Source: Lewinellaceae bacterium (lineage in GTDB: Bacteria; Bacteroidota; Bacteroidia; Chitinophagales; Saprospiraceae). Taken from it: a DNA stretch of 64,000 nucleotides. Location: contig JADJOD010000008.1 of assembly GCA_016713985.1 (NCBI GenBank), positions 23,383 through 87,382 on the forward strand, in the 5' to 3' direction. The notes under the pieces were generated by a model, which did no database searches, was not told the origin of the DNA, and saw only the letters and a list, made by a program, of their open reading frames with translations. Shown here piece after piece: positions 15,796-25,002 of the stretch; the first letter of the stretch is position 1, and each line of letters opens with the position of its first letter. The translations under genes were made by a program, and so were the position numbers.

Positions 15796-18654
15796 TCACT
15801 GTTTCTTCAGCCGCTCCACCAATTCCCGGTATCCCTTTTCGCCCCGGATGTTTTCGAGGCTGTCGTCGGTTTCTATCCATTTAAGGTCGTTGTAGCCGAG
15901 TGAGACGGCTTTTTTCAGGTTTTCCAGGGCGCTGAACACGTCGTTTTGGAGGGCGTGGTACATGGCCCAGTTGCGGTAGACACGCCCGGAAGCGTTGACG
16001 GCCTGAAATTTTTCAAAATAGACTTTTGCCAGCGGGAATTGTCGCAGTTTGGCGTAATTGTAACCGATGTTGTTGTACAACCTGCCCAGTTCGGGGTGGT
16101 CGGGAGGCAGGTTTTTTTGCCGGATGGCTAAGTTCGTGAGGTTGGAGTCTAAGGCTGTTTGATACATGGCGCGATTTTCCTGTGCCCGGTCCGCAGCGGC
16201 AGGGAGATTTGCGGGAGCGGTATTTTCATCGGGCGGATTTTGCGCCTGCAACTGCTCCACGATGACCTTGTACGCCGCCCAGTCCCGAATACCTTCCAGA
16301 CTTTCATCGGTAGTGATCCACTTCAGGTCGTTGTAGCCGAGGTCGACGGCCTTTTGCAGGTTTTCCATGGCTTTGAGTTTGTCGTTTTGAAGGGCGTGGT
16401 AGAGGGCCCAGTTGCGGTAGGCGCGGCCGGATGGTCCGATGGCCTGGTATTTTTCAAAGTATGTTTTGGCTTCGGGGAATTGGCGGAGTTTGGCGTAAGT
16501 CAAACCAGTGTTATTGTACGAGGTTGCCAAATCAGGATGTTCGGCGGGCAGGGTTTTTTCGCGGATGGCCAGGGCTTTGAGGTTGAATTCCAGTTTTTTA
16601 TGATTGTCGCCTGTATTCCCATATTTAATCGCCGTGTTATTGTACAATGCTGCCAGATCGGGATGATCTGAGGGAAGGTTTTTTTCCCGGATTGCCAAAG
16701 ACCTCAAGTTATATTCCAGCGCCTTTTGATGCTCGTTGAGGTTACTATAAGTCACAGCCAGGTTGCTGTAAGATATGGCCAAATTGGGGTGATTTTCGGG
16801 CAGGGTTTTTTCCTTGATAACCAAAGATTTCAGGTTGAACTCTAATTGTTTTTGATAGTCGCCGAGATCGCCGTAAGCCTTGGCCAAGTTATTGTATGAT
16901 GTTGCCAGGTTAGGGTGATCGGCCGTAAGGGTGTTTTTAATAATGGCCAGGGCTTTCAAGTTGAATTCCAATTGTTTTTGAAAATCACTGAGTTTCCCGT
17001 AAGCCACTGCCAGGTTGTTATAAGATCTTGCCAACTCGGGATGGTCGGCCGGAAGGGAAACTTCATTAATGGCCAGGGCTTTCAGGTTGTATTCCAGTCG
17101 CTTTTGGTCTTCACCAAGGTCGCCATATGCCTTAGCCCGGAATTTATAAGCAACTGCCCAATGGGGATGATTGGCTGGAAGGATTTTTTCATAAACAGCG
17201 AAGGCTTTTGAGTTGAATTCCCATTGTTTTTGAAAATCGCCGAGGTTGCCGTAAAGAGCAGCCAGGTTGTCGTACGATATTGCCAAATCAATATGCCCGG
17301 CCGGGAAGATATTTTCCTGGATTTCCAAACTTTTTAAATTATACTCCAATGCTTTTTGGTATTCGCCAAGTTGTTCGTAAGCCCCGGAGAGAACATTATA
17401 TGATCTGGCAAGATCAGGGTGGTCTGCGGGCAAGTTTTTCTTTGAAATTTCTATATCTTTTATACTAAACTCTAATGCTTTCTGATACTCGCCGAGGTGG
17501 CTGTAAGTCACAGCCAAATTACTATAGTATGTCACCGTGAAAGAGCGATCAACAAGTTGGACCTTTTCCTGTATATCCACGGCTTTTTGAATCATTTTCA
17601 ATGCTTTTTGATACTCGCCAAGGTTATCATGCGATGAACCCAAATTGTTGTAAGAGCTTGCTAAACCTGGATGTTCGGCTGGCAGAATTTTTTCCCTGAT
17701 CGCAAGGGCTTTCCGATTAAACTCCACTTGTTTCTGATAATTCTCCTCGTTTTCGTACCAGTAGAGTGCAATTTTGGAAAAGTATTCGGCCAACTCTTCC
17801 TCATCGTACTCTTCTTTCTGATAAATCACCGCAATTTGCTCATAACACAGTGCTACCTCTCTGTACCTGAACTGCGACAACAATAAACTGATCTTAAATT
17901 CATAGCCCTCCACTACTTGCCGGATTGCAGTCTCCGCTTTTTTCTTCAAAGCACGGGCACTCTCGTAAGCCGTATCCAAGGCCTCCGCGCTCAAAATATT
18001 CAACGCCCCCTCCACATCATTTTCCTCGTCAATCTTCCGCACCGCATCTTTCACCATTTGAGAAGCCCGGTCTAAATTAATACTTGCAATGGAAAACGCC
18101 TGTTCCCGGATTTTGGCGGAGTCCAAAGCCGCCTGCATTCTGTCCAACTGGGCATATAACTCGCTGATTTTCTGATAGTTTTTCTCCTTTTGTGCAACGA
18201 GGCCTTCCACTTCCTTCTTCTTTTTTTCCAGTTCCCGGTCGGCCGTGGTGCGCAGGATACGGTAATACCTTTGCGCAGCAATATCCCGCTCCCCGGCGGG
18301 GCATACAATGATGTCCAGCAACTCCTCCGCGCCGGCGGGCAGTTTGGCGGCTTTTATCTCCTTTTCGTTGACGAGTTCGAGTTTTTGGCCTTTTGCATTG
18401 TCTTTGCCAACTTCCAGGGCGAGGCTGGCGCCGTTGCGTTTGGTCTGGAAGGTAAGCCGGTACTCCCCATTGTCCACCGAATAGGCGGGGTTGGCGTCGG
18501 GTTCGGCGATACGGACGCCTGCTGCGGGTTTGTTGCCGCTGCTTTGGTACAATACGCGGCCTTGAAGGGTGTTGTTGGGAGCGGTGGTCTGGGCAAAAAG
18601 CAACGAAGCGCTGAACAGGCCGCACAAGGCGGGAAAAAATCGGTAATGGGCCAT
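15796..18654 (-). CDS. exported kinesin-light-chain-like TPR protein
   Basis: A 952-residue protein with a signal peptide (residues 1-21, ending LLFAQ). Residues about 25-115 look like a carboxypeptidase-regulatory-like beta domain (LQGRVLYQSSGNKPAAGVRI). A coiled coil (about 140-200) follows. From about residue 320 there are ten tandem 42-residue TPRs of the kinesin-light-chain type, each with LPAxHPxLAxSYNNLA and YQKALEYNLKALAI-like segments, also visible as a 126-bp period in DNA. The end holds two copies of a different module (YRNWALYHALQND ... GYNDLKWI). It is probably a periplasmic protein-interaction scaffold. No CHAT or kinase domain is present. It is convergent with the barrel gene, 29 bp apart. 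Confidence 0.85.
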   Translation of the reverse strand: MAHYRFFPALCGLFSASLLFAQTTAPNNTLQGRVLYQSSGNKPAAGVRIAEPDANPAYSVDNGEYRLTFQTKRNGASLALEVGKDNAKGQKLELVNEKEIKAAKLPAGAEELLDIIVCPAGERDIAAQRYYRILRTTADRELEKKKKEVEGLVAQKEKNYQKISELYAQLDRMQAALDSAKIREQAFSIASINLDRASQMVKDAVRKIDEENDVEGALNILSAEALDTAYESARALKKKAETAIRQVVEGYEFKISLLLSQFRYREVALCYEQIAVIYQKEEYDEEELAEYFSKIALYWYENEENYQKQVEFNRKALAIREKILPAEHPGLASSYNNLGSSHDNLGEYQKALKMIQKAVDIQEKVQLVDRSFTVTYYSNLAVTYSHLGEYQKALEFSIKDIEISKKNLPADHPDLARSYNVLSGAYEQLGEYQKALEYNLKSLEIQENIFPAGHIDLAISYDNLAALYGNLGDFQKQWEFNSKAFAVYEKILPANHPHWAVAYKFRAKAYGDLGEDQKRLEYNLKALAINEVSLPADHPELARSYNNLAVAYGKLSDFQKQLEFNLKALAIIKNTLTADHPNLATSYNNLAKAYGDLGDYQKQLEFNLKSLVIKEKTLPENHPNLAISYSNLAVTYSNLNEHQKALEYNLRSLAIREKNLPSDHPDLAALYNNTAIKYGNTGDNHKKLEFNLKALAIREKTLPAEHPDLATSYNNTGLTYAKLRQFPEAKTYFEKYQAIGPSGRAYRNWALYHALQNDKLKAMENLQKAVDLGYNDLKWITTDESLEGIRDWAAYKVIVEQLQAQNPPDENTAPANLPAAADRAQENRAMYQTALDSNLTNLAIRQKNLPPDHPELGRLYNNIGYNYAKLRQFPLAKVYFEKFQAVNASGRVYRNWAMYHALQNDVFSALENLKKAVSLGYNDLKWIETDDSLENIRGEKGYRELVERLKKQ

Positions 18655-18975
18655 GAAACAGGTGTTTAAACGGTTTTCAGGGCACTGGTTGCTAATTGGG
18701 TGCCAATTTTATTCAGCACCACGGCGCGAAGGTACGCGGCGGTGAACATTATACGGCGTGTCGCCAGTATCGTCAACTTAGCGATGAGGTGACATCTTCG
18801 AGGTACGAGAAGGTGTCATCTCATCGCGGAAACGCTACCGTAAAGAGATGTCACCTTCTCGTACCTCGAAGATGACACCTCTTTACGGACGTGGAGCCAA
18901 AGCCGGCGGATGAATGACGCTCATTGCGTCTTCACGTGAAATAAAAATCTCTGGTAGTGTGCTGCACCGCCGCCT
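18655..18975. other. intergenic region with a double hairpin
   Basis: About 320 bp between the start of the TPR gene and the 3' end of the M23 gene, both on the minus strand. It holds a TACCTTCG box read on the minus strand (18727-18734), a possible -7 element for the TPR gene, and the large double hairpin at 18781-18890. No gene is seen. Confidence 0.5.
18781..18890. repeat. 110-bp double-hairpin inverted repeat
   Basis: Two adjacent hairpins. The first is closed by GCGATGAG (18781-18788) and CTCATCGC (18820-18827); the second by CCGTAAAGAG and CTCTTTACGG (18839-18888). Their inner parts, 18786-18822 and 18845-18881, are 37-bp reverse complements of each other with two mismatches. So the whole can fold either as two hairpins or as one long hairpin. 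Confidence 0.85.
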
Positions 18976-20806
18976 TTATATTTTTAATACCGTTAAAATG
19001 TACTTCCCTTTTACAGAACGTATACTTACGAAATAAATACCGTTGGGCTGAGAAGAAATATCAATCTCCCGTGTCAGGGTTTGATCGTCGGATAAAAATA
19101 TCCGATCGCCCCACAGGTTGTAAATCTCTATCACTCCTTCTGTCATCCTGACATTTCCACCACCCATCTCCACCGTGAATTTTCCGTTATTGGGATTGGG
19201 AATAGCCGTGAATGAACTGCTTTCGGACACCGTTTCTATTCCGGTGCTGATAAAATTAAATACGGCAGATGTTGCAGAGCACCCGTTTACGTTCGTTACC
19301 ACCACCGTGTAATTGCCGTTTTGCGGTGCGGAATACGTTGGCGCGGTGGCCCCGGCAATCGCCATTCCGTTCAGGTACCACTGGTTGCCGCTTGCAGAAC
19401 TCGATGTGAGAAGCGCTCCGTTTGGCGTTATTACGGGGACAGGCGGCAACGGGTACACGGTAACCGAAATTGCCGGTGAAATGGCCGAACACCCGTTTGC
19501 ATTCGTCACCGTCACGGTGTAATTGCCCGAAGATGAAACAGTTATGTTTTTGGTTGTAACACCGTTACTCCACAAATATGTACTTCCTGTGTTGGCAGTG
19601 AGTGTCACCGAACCGCCCTGGCAAAATGTAGCGGCGCCGCCCGGAGTAATAGTAGCGCCCATAATGTCAAAGGTTTTTGAACAGGTGATCCCGTTGTAAG
19701 TTGATTGAAAGGTATACGTCCCGGGTATCGTGGGTAAAGTTTTGGTCCAGGATTTCAGGCTGGCGTTATAATCGGTCGTGCTGGTGTACGTCCAGTTGTT
19801 AAAAACGGACCCGTTTGGATTTAAAATACTCAGATTCGCCGTGCTTCCTGCCGTTTCATACCGCATAAAAATATAAAACTTCGCCGCTCCCGGCGGTAAT
19901 CCGACGCCCTGAAACGGCAGTGAGAAACAACTGCTTTCGTTGGGCGTTTCCGTAGCCGGGCAAGCCGGAAGAACCGCGTCGGTCGTATGCACGGAGGTTT
20001 TTAATATTTCATGACCTGCATAAGGTAATTGGGAAACCCACCACGACGTTGCATTCAGGGAATTACAAGCGCCGGAAAACGGGTCAATACGTGTACTCAC
20101 GGTGCTGCCGCTCCAGACTTCAAAATGCAGGTGCGGCCCCGAAGAACTGCCGGAACTGCCCACGACGCCTAAATATTCGCCGGCTGTCACCGACTGACCG
20201 GTCGTTTTAGCCGTAAGCGAATTTTTTTTCAGGTGAAAATATAAGGCCCGCGAACCGTCGGCGTGCTGAATAACGATATAATTGGCTGTTAATGAATTCG
20301 CTCCACAGTTTTTGTCAAAATTTCCATCTACCTTATCTATGATCGTGCCTGCTGCCGCGGCAACCACTTCTACCTGATTATTATCCATCTTATAAAAAGA
20401 GAAGGGCCAGATACTGATGTCCGTTCCCCGGTGCCCGTCGTACGTCTTGGCGCCGCAATTGTAATCTGTTATGGCGCCGGTGCTTGTGTTTTGGTCCACA
20501 TAAGCGCTGATGGCGTAATACTTGCAATCGGAAAGGCCGTTTGCGGCTTTTAGCGGCCAACTCAGGGAAGTGACCAGCGCACTTTTGGGTCCCGTTTCGG
20601 CGATTCCCGACAACGCGACATTTTCAACACACCGTTTTTCGAGCGTTTCATATTGCAGGGGTGTTATACACGGGTTGCCGGCATCGTTTTTTTCAAGGGG
20701 ATATTCGCCGGCAGTTTCGGTGAATTCTGGCAGGATGATTTGTGCATACGATGGGAAGGGAAAAAGGCCAAAAAGGAAAATGGCAGAAAGGCAGCGTTTT
20801 TTTCAT
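18976..20806 (-). CDS. secreted M23 metallopeptidase with Ig-like domains and T9SS C-terminal domain (one frameshift)
   Basis: About 609 residues when the T7 tract at 20797-20803 is read as six; this joins ATG at 20806 to a good signal peptide (RCLSAIFLFGLFPFPSYAQ). Without correction the frame has no start and no export signal. The LytM/M23 core has HRGTDIS (His-x-x-x-Asp zinc ligands) and GPHLHFEVW (His-x-His). It is followed by PKD/Ig-like sequence with GNYTVTVTNANGCSA repeated, and a type A T9SS sorting domain starting FTAIPNPNNGKFTVEM. M23 enzymes cut peptidoglycan peptide bridges or elastin-like substrates; secretion by T9SS suggests an extracellular target such as other bacteria or matrix. 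Confidence 0.87.
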
Positions 20807-21115
20807 GATATCTTAAGGTAGTGATCATGGACAGAGTGCCTGTCGTTCAAATATGCTGCCTGGTGTGCGTGTAAATATTGTTCGGCCGGGTCTGGAAGGT
20901 TTTTGTGTATACGATTTATTGCAGGTCAGGTACATTGTAATCTGTGTTTTTGGGCCGACCCCGCTGCTGATTTTACGCTCTTTTTGATGCCATCTGCCTT
21001 AAAATTTCCAGTTCTTCTTTTGACAGGGATCGGAATGTTTTGCGGTGATATTCCGTCCCCATATTTGACGGCGGGGAATACGAATGATTTTGTTTGCCTG
21101 TAAAAATTAACCCTG
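20807..21115. other. intergenic region
   Basis: About 310 bp between the M23 gene and the OmpA-domain gene (both minus strand). Apart from a possible 29-residue frame at 20973-21062, I see no gene, repeat or strong hairpin. Confidence 0.4.
20973..21062 (-). CDS. possible 29-residue peptide
   Basis: ATG-initiated frame reading MGTEYHRKTFRSLSKEELEI and ending LRQMASKRA. The composition (helical, charged, amphipathic) is more protein-like than chance frames nearby, but nothing identifies it. It could be the surviving end of a broken gene, since the frame stays open upstream to about 21300. Confidence 0.2.
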   Translation of the reverse strand: MGTEYHRKTFRSLSKEELEILRQMASKRA

Positions 21116-22177
21116 CTAATCCCCGACCACCCGGATCTCCACCCGCCGGTTTTGTTCCGATTCCCGGTCGTTGGCCGGGTTGGGAAACAACATTTGGGTA
21201 TTCATATAACCCCTGTAGGTCATACGTTCGGCGGCAATGCCGTTTTTCACTAAGTAGGCGAATACCAGTTTGGCGCGGCGCTCCGACAGGGTTTGCCGCC
21301 ATTCGGGTTCTTGTTCCATGATCAGGCCGGGACCGTTGATGTGGCCGGCGATTTCTATTTTCAGTCGCGGGTTTATCTGCATGAATTTTAATATTTTAGA
21401 CAATTCCGGCTCCGATACTTTCAGCAAAACGGCCTGGTCGCCGACAAATAACAGGTCGCGGAGCACCGCCGTTTCGCCCGCTTTGGCCGGGGGCAGCAGG
21501 ATGTCCGGGCTGATTTTGTACTTTTTGTACAATTCCGGGCTACCGAAGAGTTTCATGGTGATCGTCTGGAAAAAGTGGTCGGGCGATACGGCGTCCAATT
21601 TTACCACGGAATCTTTCGGCAGACGTACGCTGTACCGGCCGATACTGTCGGTTTGCACGGAGTCCTGGCGTGTTTTGGTGCGGAAAGTAACCGTAGCCTG
21701 GATGCCTTTGCCACTGTCGCGATCTTTTACCTGCCCGGCGAGGGTTGTCATCGGCACGGCCACGATGATTTCGATGGAAGCGCGCCGATTGATCCGGCGG
21801 CCTTCTTCGGTGGTGTTGCTGGCAACGGGTCGCCGCTCGCCGAAAGCGGATATTTCGATCTGGGCGTCGCCGAGGCTGCGCTGGAGCAATTTTTGCCGCA
21901 CCGCTTCCGCGCGACGGCGCGAGAGGGCCACGTTGGCCGCCGGCGACCCGATGGAGTCGGTATGCGCCGTGATGCGGATACGCAGGTGAAGCGGGTCGGC
22001 GCGCAGGTTGGCCACAGCCGAATCTAGCACGGCGCCGGCTTCGGGTGTGAGATCGGCTTTGCCGAAGGCAAAATAAACTTCAGTGCCGCGAGCAACGTAG
22101 AGCGAATCAAAAATGGATTGTGCGGAAAGGGTTTGCACGAGTGCAAATAGGAGCAAAAGGGGGAGACTGTGTTTCAT
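21116..22177 (-). CDS. double OmpA-domain outer-membrane/periplasmic protein
   Basis: A 353-residue protein starting MKHSLPLLLLFALVQTLSAQ, a signal peptide. The first OmpA-like peptidoglycan-binding domain (about 30-135) has TAHTDSIGSPAANVALSRRR and FGERRPVASNTTEEGRRINR. Next is a carboxypeptidase-regulatory-like beta domain (about 140-200, LAGQVKDRDSGKGIQATVTF). A second OmpA domain (about 245-353) has IAGHINGPG, LSERRAKLVFAYLVKNGI and ends ESEQNRRVEIRV. Having OmpA domains at both ends is less common than a single C-terminal one and suggests cross-linking or bridging of peptidoglycan. An ATG at 22204 is possible but spoils the signal peptide. Confidence 0.87.
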   Translation of the reverse strand: MKHSLPLLLLFALVQTLSAQSIFDSLYVARGTEVYFAFGKADLTPEAGAVLDSAVANLRADPLHLRIRITAHTDSIGSPAANVALSRRRAEAVRQKLLQRSLGDAQIEISAFGERRPVASNTTEEGRRINRRASIEIIVAVPMTTLAGQVKDRDSGKGIQATVTFRTKTRQDSVQTDSIGRYSVRLPKDSVVKLDAVSPDHFFQTITMKLFGSPELYKKYKISPDILLPPAKAGETAVLRDLLFVGDQAVLLKVSEPELSKILKFMQINPRLKIEIAGHINGPGLIMEQEPEWRQTLSERRAKLVFAYLVKNGIAAERMTYRGYMNTQMLFPNPANDRESEQNRRVEIRVVGD

Positions 22178-22320
22178 GGCTGGTGATGTTAGCCGTTTCG
22201 GCAACGACTTATTTTAAGGGCTAAAATAAGCCCAATTCCGGGTAGTGCGCGACTTTATTTTATAGACGAAATCTTGTATCTGTTACAAACCTCAAAGCGA
22301 AAACGGATTATCTTTAGGGC

Positions 22321-22980
22321 ATGAAAATCCACTCAATCAAACTGGAAACGGCCCACCTCAGCGGGGTGGTTGATTTTTACCGTTCCGTGTTGGGATTGCA
22401 CACGGCAAGCGTGGAACCCGGTACCGTACACGTTCAGATCGGTAATTCGTGGCTTGTTTTTGCGGAAAATCCCGGTTTTAGGGGCATTTATCACTTTGCA
22501 TTCAATATTCCCTGCAACCAGATCCGGGAAGGCATGGCCTGGCTCGAACGCAGCAATATCGACCTGATCGCCAACGAGAAAGGCGAAAAACAAATGGATT
22601 TTGCGAACTGGCATGCCGAAGCAACCTACTTCTTCGACCCCGCCGGAAACATCGTGGAACTCATTGCCCGGCGCGATCTGCAGAACGAAAGCGATCGCCC
22701 GTTCGGCCACGAATCGCTGCTGGAGATCAGCGAGGTCGGTATCGTTTGCCCCGACGTTTTGGCCTGGAGCGAACGCGCCGCGACCGAATACGGCATTTTT
22801 CCTTTCGACAAACAAAAACCTTCCGCCGACTTCTCGGCGCTCGGCAGGGACACCGGCCTGTTCATCGTGGTGCAGGAAGGCCGGAAATGGTTTCTGACGG
22901 ATGTTCCCGCCGTCCGGGTGCCTCTGGGCATCCAATTTGAAAATGACGGGGGAGAGATGTTTGATTTGCAGGAAGGGTAA
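22321..22980 (+). CDS. VOC-family (glyoxalase/bleomycin-resistance-like) protein
   Basis: A 219-residue protein of the vicinal oxygen chelate fold. The N-terminus IHSIKLETAHLSGVVDFYRS VLGL is the classical first beta-alpha unit; HFAFNIPCNQIREGMAWLE and YFFDPAGNIVELIAR give the second metal-ligand motif (Asp-Pro-x-Gly-Asn-x-x-Glu). A second, more divergent VOC half follows (LLEISEVGIVCPDVLAWSER). It may be a lyase, dioxygenase or resistance protein; the substrate is not predictable. The next gene downstream, moxR-like, has its own promoter. Confidence 0.85.
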   Translation: MKIHSIKLETAHLSGVVDFYRSVLGLHTASVEPGTVHVQIGNSWLVFAENPGFRGIYHFAFNIPCNQIREGMAWLERSNIDLIANEKGEKQMDFANWHAEATYFFDPAGNIVELIARRDLQNESDRPFGHESLLEISEVGIVCPDVLAWSERAATEYGIFPFDKQKPSADFSALGRDTGLFIVVQEGRKWFLTDVPAVRVPLGIQFENDGGEMFDLQEG

Positions 22981-23057
22981 ATTTGCCTTCTGCCGACAAA
23001 AACACGTCTCTCACGGCGCATTTTCAGTTGAAACCCGTTTGTAATATTCTGATTCAC

Positions 23058-23065
23058 TACTTTTG
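23058..23065 (+). promoter_or_regulatory. probable -7 promoter box for the MoxR gene
   Basis: TACTTTTG matches TAnnTTTG, 70 bp upstream of the ATG at 23136, with a TTTG 16 bp upstream of it. Its place inside the frame that extends back to 22983 argues for the shorter protein start. Confidence 0.4.
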
Positions 23066-23135
23066 CGGCTTCCCGGCGAAACAAACCCGCCGTCAGGGCG
23101 TTTTACGCCATCATCAATTCAACGAACACATACAA

Positions 23136-24101
23136 ATGGCACAATTCAAATCGGACGTAGAAGCGGTAGACGCGCTTGCACAGGCATACAAGGATCTTTC
23201 GGCGGAGATCGGCAAAGTGATCGTAGGTCAGGACGACGTCGTCCGGGCCGTAATCATCACCCTTTTTTCCAATGGGCACGCCTTGCTCGTAGGTGTTCCC
23301 GGACTTGCTAAAACGCTGCTGGTCAGTTCAATAGCCGAGGTATTGGAACTCGATTTTAAACGTATTCAGTTTACGCCCGACCTCATGCCTTCCGACATCA
23401 CTGGCAACGAGATACTCGATGAAGACCGTCGCTTCCGGTTTACCCGCGGACCGGTATTTTCCAACATCGTACTGGCCGATGAAATCAACCGTACGCCGCC
23501 CAAAACACAGGCCGCCCTGCTGGAGGCTATGCAGGAACGTTCCGTCACCGTGAGTGGCCAGCGCCACGCGCTTCCTTCGCCGTTTTTTGTACTGGCCACT
23601 CAAAACCCCATTGAACAGGAGGGAACCTACCCCCTGCCGGAAGCGCAGCTGGACCGTTTTATGTTCAACATTCCGCTGACTTACCCGACTTACGAACAGG
23701 AAGTGGAAGTGGTAAAACAAACAACCTCCTCCGCAACGGCAACCCTGAAACATATCTTGAGTGCTGATCAAATACTTGAATTTCAGCAGGTTATGCGGAA
23801 AATTCCCGTCAGCGACAACGTGCTGGAATACGCGGTCAGTTTGGCCACCAAAACACGCCCCGGCACTTCCCGCGCCACAAAAGAGGCCAATAATTACCTC
23901 GCCTGGGGCGCCGGTCCACGTGCCAGCCAGTACCTTGTACTCGGCGCCAAATGCCACGCCGCACTGCGTGGCAAGTATTCGCCCGATATTGAAGACGTGC
24001 AGGCCATCGCCAGCCTCGTGCTGCGGCATCGCATCGTCCGCAATTACAAAGCGGAAGCGGAAGGGGTGAGTGAAGAAAATATCATCGAGGCACTGTTGTA
24101 G
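23136..24101 (+). CDS. MoxR-family AAA+ ATPase
   Basis: A 321-residue MoxR ATPase. Walker A is GVPGLAKT, Walker B is IVLADEINRTPPKTQAALLE, sensor 1 is FVLATQNPIEQEGTYPLPEA, and QLDRFMF holds the arginine finger/sensor region; the C-terminal lid domain carries KTRPGTSRATKEA. MoxR proteins act as chaperones for metal insertion or complex assembly and usually sit beside DUF58 and von Willebrand A genes; none is present here downstream, since a terminator and a regulator gene follow. The ATG at 23136 begins the normal family N-terminus. Confidence 0.93.
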   Translation: MAQFKSDVEAVDALAQAYKDLSAEIGKVIVGQDDVVRAVIITLFSNGHALLVGVPGLAKTLLVSSIAEVLELDFKRIQFTPDLMPSDITGNEILDEDRRFRFTRGPVFSNIVLADEINRTPPKTQAALLEAMQERSVTVSGQRHALPSPFFVLATQNPIEQEGTYPLPEAQLDRFMFNIPLTYPTYEQEVEVVKQTTSSATATLKHILSADQILEFQQVMRKIPVSDNVLEYAVSLATKTRPGTSRATKEANNYLAWGAGPRASQYLVLGAKCHAALRGKYSPDIEDVQAIASLVLRHRIVRNYKAEAEGVSEENIIEALL

Positions 24102-24126
24102 TTTCGATTGATCCTAAATCCTGAAA

Positions 24127-24165
24127 CGAGGGGGTGGCCGTGTACCGGTCACCCCTCGCGTTTTT
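24127..24165 (+). terminator. rho-independent terminator after the MoxR gene
   Basis: CGAGGGGGTGGCC and CCGGTCACCCCTCG form a long GC-rich stem with a small loop, followed by TTTTT at 24161-24165. Confidence 0.75.
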
Positions 24166-24231
24166 GGGTTTACAAGAATAACTCCGGCAGGTCCGCATTC
24201 CCGGAAAATGTCAGTCAAATTTATTTTTTGA

Positions 24232-24265
24232 TTTTTAGGTTAATCTAAAAATATTTGTATATTTG
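24232..24265 (+). promoter_or_regulatory. DtxR-type operator overlapping a promoter
   Basis: The inverted repeat TTTTTAG-GTTAAT-CTAAAAA (24232-24251) resembles the DtxR/MntR/IdeR box, in which TTAGGTTA is the key half-site. A -7 element TATATTTG lies at 24258-24265, so a bound repressor would cover the promoter. It is 60 bp upstream of the regulator gene. I infer metal-dependent autoregulation of the regulator and, if co-transcribed, of the transporter. Confidence 0.6.
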
Positions 24266-24324
24266 CCTTAAAAATAAATCGACCTGCCCAGGAAACCCCT
24301 AGGCAACAATGCAACAATATAACA

Positions 24325-25002
24325 ATGACCATTACACAAGCGGAAGAAAACCACCTCAAGGCCATCTTTAAAATCGCGGAAAAAGAGGACAAACCCGCCC
24401 TCACCAACGCCATTGCGGCGGCCATGCATACCACGGCCGCTTCGGTGACGGATATGTTGAAGCGGCTGGCGGATAAAAACCTGATTGTATACGAAAAATA
24501 CCGGGGGGTGCAACTGACCGGCGAAGGCAACCGCATTGCCACGGCCCTCATTCGCAAACACCGGCTTTGGGAGGTATTCCTGACCGAAAAACTCGGTTTT
24601 GCCTGGGATGAGGTGCACGATATGGCCGAACAACTGGAACACGTGCAGGGCGAACACCTGGTAAGTCGCCTCGATACTTTTCTCGGGCACCCGAAATTTG
24701 ACCCCCACGGCGACCCGATCCCCGACGCGGAAGGCCGCTGGACCTACCGGAAACAATCGCTGCTGACCACCCTCCTGCCCGGCGACCGGGGCGCCGTGAC
24801 CGGCGTTGACGACCACAGCGCCGCATTTCTTCAATACCTCGACCAGTTGGGCCTGGGCCTGGGAGCAGAACTGGAATTGCTGGAACGGTTTCCTTACGAC
24901 CATTCCGTCCGGGTGCGTACCCGCGACGGCCGCGAACTGGTACTAAGCGAAAAAGTAACTAAAAATCTGTATCTCAATATATTATCAGACCGCGAATCCT
25001 GA
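24325..25002 (+). CDS. DtxR/MntR-family metal-dependent transcriptional repressor
   Basis: A 225-residue protein. The N-terminal helix-turn-helix is AEENHLKAIFKIAEKED ... TTAASVTDMLKRLADKNLI; the dimerisation and metal-binding domain includes RKHRLWEVFLTEKLGFAWDE VHDMAEQLEHV with His and Glu ligands, and GHPKFDPHGDPIP, a strong family signature. A C-terminal SH3-like FeoA domain (about 150-225) is present. Family members bind Mn(II) or Fe(II) and repress uptake genes. The next gene encodes an Nramp transporter, which suggests manganese or iron as the signal. A palindromic operator lies in its own promoter. Confidence 0.92.
   Translation: MTITQAEENHLKAIFKIAEKEDKPALTNAIAAAMHTTAASVTDMLKRLADKNLIVYEKYRGVQLTGEGNRIATALIRKHRLWEVFLTEKLGFAWDEVHDMAEQLEHVQGEHLVSRLDTFLGHPKFDPHGDPIPDAEGRWTYRKQSLLTTLLPGDRGAVTGVDDHSAAFLQYLDQLGLGLGAELELLERFPYDHSVRVRTRDGRELVLSEKVTKNLYLNILSDRES

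Noticed and set aside
20903..21103. 66-residue plus-strand frame in the gap before the OmpA-domain gene
   Set aside because: No start context, no relatives recognised and composition like random sequence.
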